Below are positions 50,031-58,347 of a stretch of DNA of 64,000 bases, one piece after another (positions within the stretch are counted from its first letter, which is position 1; each line of letters begins with the position of its first letter). Made by a program: the position numbers and the translations under genes. The notes under the pieces were generated by a model, which saw only the letters and a program-made list of their open reading frames with translations, made no database searches and had not been told where the DNA came from. This DNA is from Pseudonocardia abyssalis (GTDB lineage Bacteria; Actinomycetota; Actinomycetes; Mycobacteriales; Pseudonocardiaceae), in NCBI RefSeq assembly GCF_019263705.2, contig NZ_JADQDK010000001.1, forward strand, positions 1,488,001 through 1,552,000. The letters run 5' to 3'.

Positions 50031-51209
50031 ATGACCGTCGACCCGCTGCCCGGTGACTTCTTCCGCTTCGCCGACGCCCTCACCGACGACGAGCGCGAGG
50101 TCCTCGGCCGGGTGCGCGCGTTCCTGGCGGAGGAGGTCGCGCCCGTCGCGCTGGAGCACTGGACGAAGGCGGAGTTCCCGCACCACCTGATCCCCGGGTT
50201 CGCGGGGCTGGACATCGCGGCGCTGCCCTACGAGGGGCTCGACGGACCGGCCGCGCGCCGGCAGCTGATCGGGTTCGTCTCGATGGAGATCGCGCACACC
50301 GACCCGTCGATGAACAGCTTCTTCGGCATCCACAACGGCCTCGCGATGGGCAGCATCGACCTGTGCGGCTCGCCCGAGCAGCGCGAGCGCTGGCTCCCCG
50401 CGATGGGCCGGATGGAGAAGATCGGTGCGTTCGGGCTGACGGAGCCGCACGGTGGGTCCGACGTCGCGCGGGGGCTGGAGACGACGGCCCGCCGCGAGGG
50501 TGACGAGTGGGTCATCGACGGCGAGAAGCGCTGGATCGGCAACGGGACGTTCGCCGACCTGGTGGTGATCTGGGCCCGCGACGTCTCCGACGACTCCGTG
50601 AAGGGCTTCGTGGTGGAGCAGGACAACCCCGGCATGACCACCACGAAGATGGAGAACAAGATCGCCCTGCGCACGGTGCAGAACGCCGACATCGTGCTCA
50701 GCGGCTGCCGCGTGCCCGAGGCCGACCGCCTGCAGGAGGCGCACTCGTTCGCCGACACCAACAAGGTGCTCCGCCGCACCCGCGGCGGCGTGGCCTGGGG
50801 CTCCACCGGCACGATGATGGCCGCCTACGAGCTGGCGCTGGCCTACTCGCAGGAGCGCGAGCAGTTCGGCCGTCCGATCGCCGGGTTCCAGCTGGTGCAG
50901 GACCTGCTCGTGCGGATGCTCGGCAACATCACCGCCTCGCTCGGCATGGCCGTGCGCCTGGCCGAGATGCAGGAGGCGGGGGAGGCGCGCGACGAGCACG
51001 CGGCGCTGGCCAAGGAGTACTGCACCACCAGGATGCGGGAGACGGTCGCGCTCGCGCGCGAGGTCGTCGGCGGCAACGGGGTGGTGCTCGACTACGGCGT
51101 CGGCAAGTTCTTCGCCGACGCCGAGGCGCTGTACTCCTTCGAGGGCACCAAGCAGATCAACACCCTCGTCGTGGGCCGGGCGATCACCGGGCACTCCGCC
51201 TTCGTCTGA
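50031..51209 (+). CDS. Acyl-CoA dehydrogenase, glutaryl-CoA dehydrogenase-like
   Basis: A 392-residue flavoprotein. FAD and substrate motifs are [15 protein letters not shown] (about 135-149), [32 protein letters not shown] (about 276-293) and the late [21 protein letters not shown], with the catalytic glutamate in FEGT. The last motif and overall pattern are closest to glutaryl-CoA and related dehydrogenases that use ETF, but the lysine/tryptophan pathway genes are not in the window, so the substrate is open. ATG 50031 follows a region that also holds the end of the epoxide hydrolase remnant. Confidence 0.9.
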   Translation: MTVDPLPGDFFRFADALTDDEREVLGRVRAFLAEEVAPVALEHWTKAEFPHHLIPGFAGLDIAALPYEGLDGPAARRQLIGFVSMEIAHTDPSMNSFFGIHNGLAMGSIDLCGSPEQRERWLPAMGRMEKIGAFGLTEPHGGSDVARGLETTARREGDEWVIDGEKRWIGNGTFADLVVIWARDVSDDSVKGFVVEQDNPGMTTTKMENKIALRTVQNADIVLSGCRVPEADRLQEAHSFADTNKVLRRTRGGVAWGSTGTMMAAYELALAYSQEREQFGRPIAGFQLVQDLLVRMLGNITASLGMAVRLAEMQEAGEARDEHAALAKEYCTTRMRETVALAREVVGGNGVVLDYGVGKFFADAEALYSFEGTKQINTLVVGRAITGHSAFV

Positions 51210-51212
51210 GTC

Positions 51213-52202
51213 TCACACCTCGTCGATCCGCACCGGGCGGTGCTCGCGCAGCGAGATCGTGGCCGCCTCGGCCGCGACGGCCACGGCCAGCGCGTCGTCG
51301 ACGGTGCACGGCGACTCCCGGGTCCCGGCCACCATTTCGACGAACGCGGCCAGCTCGGCCCGGAACGCCGACGCGAGCCGGTCCATGAAGAACGTGTGCG
51401 CCGGCCCGTCGACATCGAGCGCGCCGGGGCCCAGCGGCCGGATCGGCAGGCCGTCGTCGAGCCCGGCGGCGGCGCTGTCTCCCGCGCCGTGCACCTCCAG
51501 GCGCACGTCGTAGCCGCGGGCGTTGTAGCGGCTGTTGGAGATGACCCCGAGCGACCCGTCGGCCATCGTCAGGATCAGCGCGGCGGCGTCGACGTCGCCC
51601 AGCTCGCCGAACATCGCGTCGCCGCGGTCGGAGCCGGTGGCGTAGACCTCGACGATCTCCTGCCCGGTGACCCAGCGGACGGCGTCGAGGTCGTGCACGG
51701 TGCAGTCGCGGAACAGCCCGCCGGACCCGGCGAGGTAGGCGCGCGGCGGCGGCGCCGGGTCGAGCGTGGTGGAGCGGACGGTGTGCACGCGCCCCAGCTC
51801 CCCGGCCGCGACGGCGGCGCGCACGGCGAGGAACGCGGCGTCGAAACGGCGGGGGTAGCCGATCTGCACCCGCGCTCCGCGCACGGACCCCGCGGTGGCC
51901 CGGGCGTCGGCCAGGCCCGCGGCCAGCGGCTTCTCGCAGAACACCGGCAGCCCGGCGGCGACGGCGGCGCGCAGCAGCACCGGGTGGGCGTCGGTGGCGG
52001 CGGCGATGAGCACCCCGTCGACGCCCGCGGCGAGCAGCTTCTCCGGGGAGTCGGCGGCCTCCGCGCCGACCTCCGCGGCCACCGCAGCCGTGACGGCGGG
52101 CACCGCGTCGGTGACGACGAGCGAGTCGACCGCGTCCAGCGCGGCCAGCGTGCGGGCGTGGAAGGCGCCGATGCGCCCCAGTCCGATGAGTCCGAGTCGC
52201 AT
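51213..52202 (-). CDS. Gfo/Idh/MocA-family dehydrogenase (polyol type)
   Basis: A 329-residue two-domain enzyme. It shows the Rossmann LIGLGRIGAFHARTL (about 5-19), FCEKPLAAG (Lys94 of the E-K-P motif) and the catalytic-region VHDLDAVRW (about 170-178, with the D-x-x-x-H-like pair). It is closest in pattern to inositol 2-dehydrogenases. It is the last gene of a three-gene unit: the SDR stop overlaps its ATG (TGATG). A LacI-type operator controls the unit. Its relative at 58344 shares GSGG-F-x-D-x-x-V-H-D-L-D, so the two are paralogues. Confidence 0.88.
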   Translation of the reverse strand: MRLGLIGLGRIGAFHARTLAALDAVDSLVVTDAVPAVTAAVAAEVGAEAADSPEKLLAAGVDGVLIAAATDAHPVLLRAAVAAGLPVFCEKPLAAGLADARATAGSVRGARVQIGYPRRFDAAFLAVRAAVAAGELGRVHTVRSTTLDPAPPPRAYLAGSGGLFRDCTVHDLDAVRWVTGQEIVEVYATGSDRGDAMFGELGDVDAAALILTMADGSLGVISNSRYNARGYDVRLEVHGAGDSAAAGLDDGLPIRPLGPGALDVDGPAHTFFMDRLASAFRAELAAFVEMVAGTRESPCTVDDALAVAVAAEAATISLREHRPVRIDEV

Positions 52203-52963
52203 CAGTCCAGTCCTCCCAGGACGTTCTGGTCCCAGTCGATGACGGAACCGGTGACGACGCCGCTGCGCGGCGACAGCAGGAACACCACGAAGTCGGCGAT
52301 CTCGTCGACCTGGCCGAGCTTGCCCATCGGCAGCCGAGCGGCCGCGTCGGACCGCCACGCGTCGTCGGCGTCGTGGAAGGCGCGCTGGGTGGCGTCCTCA
52401 CCCTCGGTGTCGGTCCAGCCGATGTCGAGGCCGTTGATCCGCACCCGGTCGAAGCAGTGGGCGTGCGCGGCGTTGCGGGTGAGCCCGGCGAGGCCGGCCT
52501 TCGCCGCGACGTAGGGCGCGAGGAACGGCTGCCCGCCCAGCTCGGAGGACGAGATGACGTTGACGACCGACCCCGGCGCGCCGCGGCCCACCATGTCGGC
52601 GACCGCCGCCTGCATGGTGAAGAACGGGCCGCGCAGGTTGACCGCGACGTGCCGGTCGAACAGCTCCGGGGTGGTGTCGAGCAGGGTGCCGCGGTCGGTG
52701 AGCCCGGCCGCGTTGACCAGCGCGTCGATCCGCCCGTGCTCGGCGATCACCGCGGCGACGGACGCGAGTGCCTGCTCCGGGTCGGCGACGTCGGCGGCGA
52801 CGAACCGCGCGCCGATGTCGGCGGCCGCCTTCTCCCCGACGTCGGCGCGGCGGCCGCTGATCGTGACCTGCGCGCCCTCCCGCACCGCGGCCCGGGCGAC
52901 ACCGGCCCCGACCCCCTGCGTGCCACCGCTGACCAGCAGCACCGTCCCGTCCAGCAGTCCCAT
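52202..52963 (-). CDS. SDR-family oxidoreductase
   Basis: A 253-residue classical SDR with VSGGTQGVGAG (about 11-21; the Gly pattern), NAAG (about 85-88), a Ser-Tyr-Lys set in ISSSELGG and YVAAKAG (about 137-158) and the C-terminal TGSVIDWDQN. It is in the middle of the unit behind the phytanoyl-CoA dioxygenase-like gene, whose stop overlaps its start by four bases (ATGA-type). A role in polyol or sugar-acid oxidation fits the context but is inferred. Confidence 0.88.
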   Translation of the reverse strand: MGLLDGTVLLVSGGTQGVGAGVARAAVREGAQVTISGRRADVGEKAAADIGARFVAADVADPEQALASVAAVIAEHGRIDALVNAAGLTDRGTLLDTTPELFDRHVAVNLRGPFFTMQAAVADMVGRGAPGSVVNVISSSELGGQPFLAPYVAAKAGLAGLTRNAAHAHCFDRVRINGLDIGWTDTEGEDATQRAFHDADDAWRSDAAARLPMGKLGQVDEIADFVVFLLSPRSGVVTGSVIDWDQNVLGGLD

Positions 52964-54063
52964 CAGTGCGTGTCCCGTCGTGTCGTGTGGTCGGTGAGGG
53001 CGGCGTCGAACGCCTCGGCGGTCCAGCGCTGCGCGACCGCGCGGCGCACCAGGTCGGCCTGGGTGGGCGGGGCGAGGCCGTCGACCGGCGGGTCGCGGTC
53101 GAGGTTGGTCGGGAAGGCGTAGCCCTCGGCCGCGGCGGAGATCGCGTGCTCGTGGCCCGGACGCAGGTGCGGGTACACCGCGCGGCAGACCCGGGCCCGG
53201 TCGACCGACTCCATCGCCCGCCCGAACGCCGAGCTGACCTGCAGCAGGTTGGCGGTGCGCCGCACGTCGGAGCTGCGGTTGCGGCCCGCGCCGTGGATCA
53301 CCGCGGGGTTGAAGAACGCGGCGTCGCCGACGGCGAGCGGCAGCTGCACGTGCTGGCGCTCGAAGTACTCCGCGAACTCCGGCAGCGCCGTGGCCAGGTA
53401 GCCGTCGCCGTACTTCTGCGAGTGCGGCAGATACAGCGTGGGCCCGGACTCCACCGGCATGTCGGCGTGCGCGACGGCCCCCTGCAGCGTGAGCACGGGG
53501 GACAGGCGGTGCACGTGCGCGGGGTAGCGCACGATCTCGGTCGGGGGCAGGAAGCCCAGGTGGTAGTCGCGGTGCCCGACCTGCGCCGTGCCGCCCGGGT
53601 GCACGACGTTGACCTGCGAGGTCACCTGGTAGCCCGGCCCGAGCCAGGCCAGTGCGACGAGCGCGAGGACGTCGGAGGCGTAGTAGTCGACGAACGCGGC
53701 CGGGGCACGGACGGCGAGCTTCTCCAGCGCGTTCCAGACCCGGTCGTTGGTGCCGCGACCGTTCACGTCCACGGCCGCGAAGTGGTCGCCCACTTGCCGC
53801 CCGGCCGCGTGCTGCTCGGCGACCATCGCGTCGAACTCGGCGGTGACCCAGCCGACCACGGCCCGCTCCAGCGCCCCGCGCACGACGACCACGCCGGGGC
53901 CGTCGGCGAACGCCCGCACCAGCTCCGACGGCGGCGCGGCGCGGACGCCGTCGGCGGAGTAGACCAGCACCTCCTGCTCCACGGCGTCGGCGTGCGGGTA
54001 GGCGCGCGGGTCGGTGCGGTCGGCGAGGACCGCGACGAGGTCGTCGAGGACGGGCGCACCCAT
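52963..54063 (-). CDS. Phytanoyl-CoA dioxygenase (PhyH)-family protein
   Basis: A 366-residue Fe(II)/2-oxoglutarate oxygenase. The iron ligands are in VGHRDYHLGF (H-x-D, about 165-167) and NPAVIHGAGRNRS (distal His, then Arg for 2-oxoglutarate, about 278-290). It is the first gene of a three-gene operon with an SDR and a Gfo/Idh/MocA dehydrogenase and sits 9 bp past a LacI operator. The substrate is unknown. Sugar- or polyol-linked PhyH enzymes exist in actinobacterial catabolic clusters, which would suit the neighbours. Confidence 0.85.
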   Translation of the reverse strand: MGAPVLDDLVAVLADRTDPRAYPHADAVEQEVLVYSADGVRAAPPSELVRAFADGPGVVVVRGALERAVVGWVTAEFDAMVAEQHAAGRQVGDHFAAVDVNGRGTNDRVWNALEKLAVRAPAAFVDYYASDVLALVALAWLGPGYQVTSQVNVVHPGGTAQVGHRDYHLGFLPPTEIVRYPAHVHRLSPVLTLQGAVAHADMPVESGPTLYLPHSQKYGDGYLATALPEFAEYFERQHVQLPLAVGDAAFFNPAVIHGAGRNRSSDVRRTANLLQVSSAFGRAMESVDRARVCRAVYPHLRPGHEHAISAAAEGYAFPTNLDRDPPVDGLAPPTQADLVRRAVAQRWTAEAFDAALTDHTTRRDTH

Positions 54064-54074
54064 GGGCCACTCCT

Positions 54075-54088
54075 TTAAAGCGCTTTAA
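54075..54088. promoter_or_regulatory. Perfect LacI-type operator
   Basis: TTAAAGCGCTTTAA is a perfect 14-bp palindrome with the GCGC centre typical of LacI-family operators. It is the only AT-rich site around, lies 12 bp from the PhyH gene start and 25 bp from the LacI gene start, so it should repress both. I see no second copy in the window. Confidence 0.85.
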
Positions 54089-54112
54089 CGATCGCTGTGT
54101 ACGATCCGCGAC

Positions 54113-55111
54113 GTGACCGGAGCTGTCAAGAGGCCGCGGCTGGAGGACGTCGCGGCCGCCGTCGGGGTGTCCACGGCGTCGGTGTCGCTCGTGCTGCGCG
54201 GCGTCGCGGGCCCGAGCGCGGAGACCCGGGAGCGCGTGCTGGAGGCCGCGGCCCGGCTCGGCTACCGCGCCGACCGCAGCGCGAGCCTGCTGGCGCGGCG
54301 GCGCACCCACGTGCTCGGCGTCCCGGTACTGCTGCGCGACGCGTTCCGCACCGAGCTGGCCGAGGAGGTGCAGCTCGCCGCCGACGCGCGCGGCTACACC
54401 GTGGCGCTGAGCGGCATCACCCGCACCCACGACGAGCAGCGCGTCGTCGACACCCTGCTCGACCTGCGCTGCGAGGCCGTCCTGTTGCTCGCCCCCGGCC
54501 TGTCACCCGCCCAGCTGGCCGTGCTGGGGGAGCGGGTCCCGACCGTGGTGATCGGGCGGCGGCTCCCCCCGGACGGCTTCGACGTCGTGCGGGTCGCCGA
54601 CGCCGACGGGATCGGCCAGGCCGTCGACCACCTCGTCGGGCTCGGCCACCGCGCCATCGTGCACGTCGACGGCGGGCGGGCCGAGATGGCCCGGGAGCGC
54701 CGCGAGGGCTTCACCGCCGCGATGAGCAGGCACGGCCTGGAACCGCGGATCGTGCCCGGCGGCGACAGCGAGGGGGCGGGGGCCCGGTCGGCCCGCGTGC
54801 TGCTGGACGCGGGCCTGCCGACCGCGGTGGTCGCCGCCAACGACCGCAGCGCACTGGGCCTGCTCGACGTGTTCGTCCGGGCCGGGGTCCGGGTGCCCGG
54901 CGACGTCTCGGTGGTCGGCTACGACGACGCCGAGCTGTCCCGGCTGGCCCACGTGCGGCTCACCACCGTCAGCCAGGACGCCCCCGAGCAGGCGCGGATC
55001 GCCGTCGACGCCGTGCTGGAGCGGCTCGACGGCGACCGCACCGACGTGGTGGAGCGGGTGCTGCGGCCGCGGCTGGTGGTGCGCGGCACGACCGGCGCGG
55101 TTCAGGCGTAG
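54113..55111 (+). CDS. LacI-family transcriptional regulator
   Basis: A 332-residue repressor. The N-terminal HTH is LEDVAAAVGVSTASVSLVLRG (in two parts, about 11-31) with the hinge helix SASLLARRRTHVLG. The periplasmic-binding-like core runs from about 65 to 325 with VVIGRRLPP, VAANDRSALGLLDVF and VPGDVSVVGYDD. The effector may be a polyol or sugar. GTG 54113 is the start. The operator at 54075-54088 lies between it and the divergent PhyH operon. The 3' end overlaps the convergent WYL gene by 10 bp. Confidence 0.92.
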   Translation: MTGAVKRPRLEDVAAAVGVSTASVSLVLRGVAGPSAETRERVLEAAARLGYRADRSASLLARRRTHVLGVPVLLRDAFRTELAEEVQLAADARGYTVALSGITRTHDEQRVVDTLLDLRCEAVLLLAPGLSPAQLAVLGERVPTVVIGRRLPPDGFDVVRVADADGIGQAVDHLVGLGHRAIVHVDGGRAEMARERREGFTAAMSRHGLEPRIVPGGDSEGAGARSARVLLDAGLPTAVVAANDRSALGLLDVFVRAGVRVPGDVSVVGYDDAELSRLAHVRLTTVSQDAPEQARIAVDAVLERLDGDRTDVVERVLRPRLVVRGTTGAVQA

Positions 55112-56043
55112 CGGGCGGCCAGCTCGGTGCCGATCCGGGCGAGCTCGGCGCGGACCTCCGGCGGGTCGAGCACCTCCACCGCCGCACCCCACCCGGCGAG
55201 GGTGCGGGCGATGTCGAGCGCGGTCGGGGCGCCGACGCGCACCTGCGAACGGCCGTCCGCACCGGCCGGGCCGGCGTCGCAGTGCCGCCCGAAGTGGGTG
55301 CGCAGGATCGGCACGAAGCGGGTCTCGATCACCACCGTCGCGGTGAGCCGCCCGCGCCGCGCCTCCACCTCGTCGACGACCTGCTCCCACGCCCTGGCCA
55401 GCGCGAACCCGTCGGGGCGGTCCGCGACGAGGTCGGTGACCTCGGCGTCGACGACCCGGTCGATCCGGAACGTCCGCTGCCCGGCGTCGGTGCCCGCGAT
55501 CAGGTACCAGGTGCCGTCCTTGTCGACGAGGCCCCACGGGTCGACGAGCCGTTCCGTGGGCTCCCTGGTCCGCCCGGCGTAGCGCAGCCGCACGCGGCGG
55601 CGCCGCACCACCGCGGTCTGCAGCAGCTCGACGAGGGGCGGCCGGTCGTCGTCGCGCCCGCCCCAGCCGGTGGGGTCGACGACCACGGAGTCGGCCGCGG
55701 CCGCCGCCTCCGCGCGGAACACCTCCGGCAGCGCGCGGGTCAGCTTCCGCAGCGCCGAGCGGGCCTCCGGGGCCGCGGCGGCGGCCGGGCCGAGCAGCAG
55801 GAACAGGGCCCGCGCCTCCGGGGCGGACAGGCCCGTCAGGTCGGTGCGGGCGCCGCCCAGCAGCGACCAGCCGCCACCGCGCCCGGCCTGCGGGTAGACC
55901 GGGATCCCCGCCGTCGACAGCGCCTCCAGGTCGCGCCGGGCCGTGGCGACGGAGACCTCCAGCTCGGCCGCGACCTGCGCGGCGGTCACCCGGCCGCGGG
56001 CCTGCATCAGCAGGAGGACGGCGACGAGCCGGTCCGCACGCAT
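55102..56043 (-). CDS. YafY-type WYL-domain transcriptional regulator
   Basis: A 313-residue protein with a DeoR-like HTH (RVTAAQVAAELEVSVATARRDLEALSTAGIPV, about 18-50), a WYL domain with DGTWYLIAG (about 181-189) and a C-terminal WCX-like extension (TRFVPILRTHFG). WYL regulators sense nucleic acids or other ligands. The start at ATG 56043 lies 20 bp from a 9-bp inverted repeat that could be its operator. A VOC gene is divergent, so it is the likely target. Confidence 0.88.
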   Translation of the reverse strand: MRADRLVAVLLLMQARGRVTAAQVAAELEVSVATARRDLEALSTAGIPVYPQAGRGGGWSLLGGARTDLTGLSAPEARALFLLLGPAAAAAPEARSALRKLTRALPEVFRAEAAAAADSVVVDPTGWGGRDDDRPPLVELLQTAVVRRRRVRLRYAGRTREPTERLVDPWGLVDKDGTWYLIAGTDAGQRTFRIDRVVDAEVTDLVADRPDGFALARAWEQVVDEVEARRGRLTATVVIETRFVPILRTHFGRHCDAGPAGADGRSQVRVGAPTALDIARTLAGWGAAVEVLDPPEVRAELARIGTELAARYA

Positions 56044-56062
56044 GCCTGGAGTGTTCCAGGGA

Positions 56063-56085
56063 AAGTGCTCAGAGGGTGAGCACTT
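56063..56085. promoter_or_regulatory. Inverted repeat between WYL and VOC genes
   Basis: AAGTGCTCA, 5 nt, TGAGCACTT: 9-bp perfect arms, in the 62-bp gap between the two divergent starts. Very likely the operator of the WYL regulator for itself and for the VOC gene. Confidence 0.75.
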
Positions 56086-56105
56086 CAGGCGGCAGGATGG
56101 TCCCC

Positions 56106-56537
56106 ATGACCACGTTCCGCGGATTCGCCACCCTCAACTTCTTCGCCGACGACGTCGCTGCGGCCGCCCGCTGGTACGCCGAGGTGTTCGGGGCGCAGCC
56201 CTACTTCGAGCGCCCCGGCCCCGACGGGCGACCCGCCTACATCGAGTTCCGGATCGGCGACCTGGAGGCCGAGTTCGGGATCATCAGCAGCGCGTACCGC
56301 CCGCCGGCCGGTGACCTCCCGGGCGGGGCGATCATGCACTGGGCCGTCGACGACCTCGACGGCACCGTCGCCCGCCTGATCGGCCTCGGGGCCACCGAGT
56401 ACCTGCCGGTCCAGGTGCGCGGCGACGGGTTCGTCACCGCCTCGGTCGTCGACCCCTTCGGCAACGTCCTCGGCGTGATGACGAACGTGCACTACCTCGA
56501 CATGCTGGGCCGGACCGGCAGCCCGGCCGCGGTGTAG
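56106..56537 (+). CDS. VOC (glyoxalase/bleomycin-resistance) family protein
   Basis: A 143-residue VOC protein with paired beta-alpha-beta units: FATLNFFADDVAAAARWYAEVFG (in two parts) at the front and HWAVDDLDGTVARLIGLGATEY with VDPFGNVLGVM at the back. The enzyme class is not determined. ATG 56106 has AGGA about 9 nt upstream; the GTG at 56076 lies inside the operator and is rejected. The 3' end overlaps the convergent dehydrogenase by 46 bp. Confidence 0.85.
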   Translation: MTTFRGFATLNFFADDVAAAARWYAEVFGAQPYFERPGPDGRPAYIEFRIGDLEAEFGIISSAYRPPAGDLPGGAIMHWAVDDLDGTVARLIGLGATEYLPVQVRGDGFVTASVVDPFGNVLGVMTNVHYLDMLGRTGSPAAV

Positions 56538-57496
56538 ACCGCGTCGATCAGCTCCGCCGTCGCGACGGCGTCGTCGGCCCCGGCGGGGAACGGCGCCCCG
56601 TCGTGCAGGTGCGCCCGCACCGCCTCCAGCTGGTACAGGTAGGTCGAGCGGGTGCCCAGGTGCTCGGTGCGCTCCCCGTCGGGACCGTGCACGACGATCC
56701 GGTCGTCGCGCTGGGGGAGCACCACGTTCATCGCCGTCGCCTCGCCGTCCTCGCCGACGACCCGGCACGTGATGCTCCAATCGTCCGACGCCATGTCGCA
56801 GTGCGCCTCTCCGGTCGCGCCGGAGGGGAACGCGAGCTGCGCGGTGACCCGCTCGTCGACGCCCGGGTGCCCGGCCCGCTCGTCCGCGGTGGCCGACACG
56901 ACCGACGGCTCCCCGCCCACCCGCTCCGCGAACGAGCGCAGGCACCGCAGCGGGTAGCAGCCGAGGTCCATCAGGGCCCCGCCGGCGAGGTCGAGCCGCC
57001 AGCGCGGGTCGTCGTCGGGCGGGGCGGGCATCGTGAACCGGGCCTCGACGCGGCGCAGCGCCCCCAGCTCCCCGGACGCGACGAGCTCGTGGAGCCGGCG
57101 CAGCACCGGGTGGTGGACGTGGTGGAACGCCTCCAGCACCACGACGCCCGCTGCCGCTGCGGCGTCGCGCACCTCCCGGGCCTCGGCGGCGTTGCCCGCG
57201 AACGGCTTCTCGCTCAGCACGTGCTTGCCCGCCTCGACGGCCGCGAGGTTCCACGGGCCGTGCAGAGCGTTCGCCAGCGGGTTGTAGACGATCTCGACCT
57301 CGGGGTCGGCGAGCACGTCGGCGTAGGAGCCGACGACCCGCTCGACGCCGTGCTCCGCGGCGAACGCCTCGGCACGGCTGCGGTCGCGGGCCGCGACGGC
57401 GACGAGCCGGTCACCCGTCTCCCGCGCCGGCTCGACGAGCGCCCCACCGGTGATGCGTGCCGCTCCCAGGATCCCGATGCGCAGTGGCCCGCTCAC
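56492..57496 (-). CDS. Gfo/Idh/MocA-family dehydrogenase
   Basis: A 334-residue two-domain enzyme with ILGAARITGGAL at the Rossmann start, VLSEKPFAGN (E-K-P), and LMDLGCYPLRCL in the C-terminal domain, the pattern of the trans-1,2-dihydrobenzenediol/xylose dehydrogenase-like branch rather than of inositol dehydrogenases. It is the last gene of the long catabolic operon. GTG 57496 overlaps the upstream stop by four bases (GTGA). Confidence 0.87.
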   Translation of the reverse strand: MSGPLRIGILGAARITGGALVEPARETGDRLVAVAARDRSRAEAFAAEHGVERVVGSYADVLADPEVEIVYNPLANALHGPWNLAAVEAGKHVLSEKPFAGNAAEAREVRDAAAAAGVVVLEAFHHVHHPVLRRLHELVASGELGALRRVEARFTMPAPPDDDPRWRLDLAGGALMDLGCYPLRCLRSFAERVGGEPSVVSATADERAGHPGVDERVTAQLAFPSGATGEAHCDMASDDWSITCRVVGEDGEATAMNVVLPQRDDRIVVHGPDGERTEHLGTRSTYLYQLEAVRAHLHDGAPFPAGADDAVATAELIDAVYTAAGLPVRPSMSR

Positions 57497-58347
57497 CCCG
57501 CGAGGATCGCACGCAGCGCGTCGACGCTCGTGCGGACGTCGGCCAGCGGGCCCTCGCCCGCCGGCTCCCCGGTGAGGATCGTGTCCTGCTCCAGGACGTA
57601 CCAGCCCGTGTAGCCGTGGTCGCGCAGGTCGCCGACGATCGCGGAGAAGTCGACGTCGCCGTGCCCGACCGGGCGGTACATGCCCTCCCGCACGGCCTCG
57701 GTGTAGGTGAGCCGCCCGCCCTGCACCTGCTTCGCGAGGCGTGCGTCGACGTCCTTGATGTGGGTGTGCGCGATCCGCTCCGGGGCCTGGCGGGTCAGCG
57801 CGACCGGGTCGGTGCCGCCGATGAGCAGGTGCCCGGTGTCGAGGCACAGCGCGATCGCGGAGCCGTCGAGCACGCGCTGCACGTCGTCGGTGTTCTCCAC
57901 CATCGTGCCGACGTGCGGGTGCAGCACCGCGCGGACGTCGTGCGCGGCGGCGACCCCGGCGAGGCGGTCGAGGTTGCCGAGCAGCGTCCGCCAGCCGGCG
58001 TCGTCGAGCGTCGGGCGGGTGTCGTAGCCGTCGAGGCCGCTGATCGCGGACAGCACGAGGGTGTCGGAGCCGGTGGCGGCGTAGGTGGCGAGCAGCTTCT
58101 CCACCTCGGGCACCGGGTCGTGCTCCGCGACGTGCAGCAGCAGCGGGGTGAACCCGCCGATGGCCTGCAGCCCGTGCTGCGCGAGCACGTCGCGGGGGTC
58201 CTCGGGCAGGAAGCCCTCGGGCCCGAACTCGGTGGCCGCGAGTCCGACCTCCTGCATCTCGGCCAGCACCCGGGACGGCGGGAGCTGGAAGCCCCAGCCG
58301 GGGACCTCGCAGACGCCCCACGAGATGGGGGCTCCGGCGATCTTCAT
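57493..58347 (-). CDS. IolE-like sugar phosphate isomerase/epimerase (TIM barrel)
   Basis: A 284-residue xylose-isomerase-like TIM-barrel protein starting MKIAGAPISWGVCEVPGW, the signature of inosose dehydratase IolE. It then has ATEFGPEGFLP (about 35-45), LHPHVGTMVEN (metal-binding, about 142-152), CLDTGHLLIGG (about 167-177), HTHIKDV and the late GWYVLEQD (Glu ligand). It probably dehydrates a keto-inositol. ATG 58347 has AAGGAG about 6 nt upstream. It overlaps both neighbours by four bases. Confidence 0.85.
   Translation of the reverse strand: MKIAGAPISWGVCEVPGWGFQLPPSRVLAEMQEVGLAATEFGPEGFLPEDPRDVLAQHGLQAIGGFTPLLLHVAEHDPVPEVEKLLATYAATGSDTLVLSAISGLDGYDTRPTLDDAGWRTLLGNLDRLAGVAAAHDVRAVLHPHVGTMVENTDDVQRVLDGSAIALCLDTGHLLIGGTDPVALTRQAPERIAHTHIKDVDARLAKQVQGGRLTYTEAVREGMYRPVGHGDVDFSAIVGDLRDHGYTGWYVLEQDTILTGEPAGEGPLADVRTSVDALRAILAG

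Noticed and set aside
56076..56105. GTG 56076 as start of the VOC gene
   Set aside because: It lies inside the inverted repeat operator and has no ribosome site; ATG 56106 has AGGA upstream.
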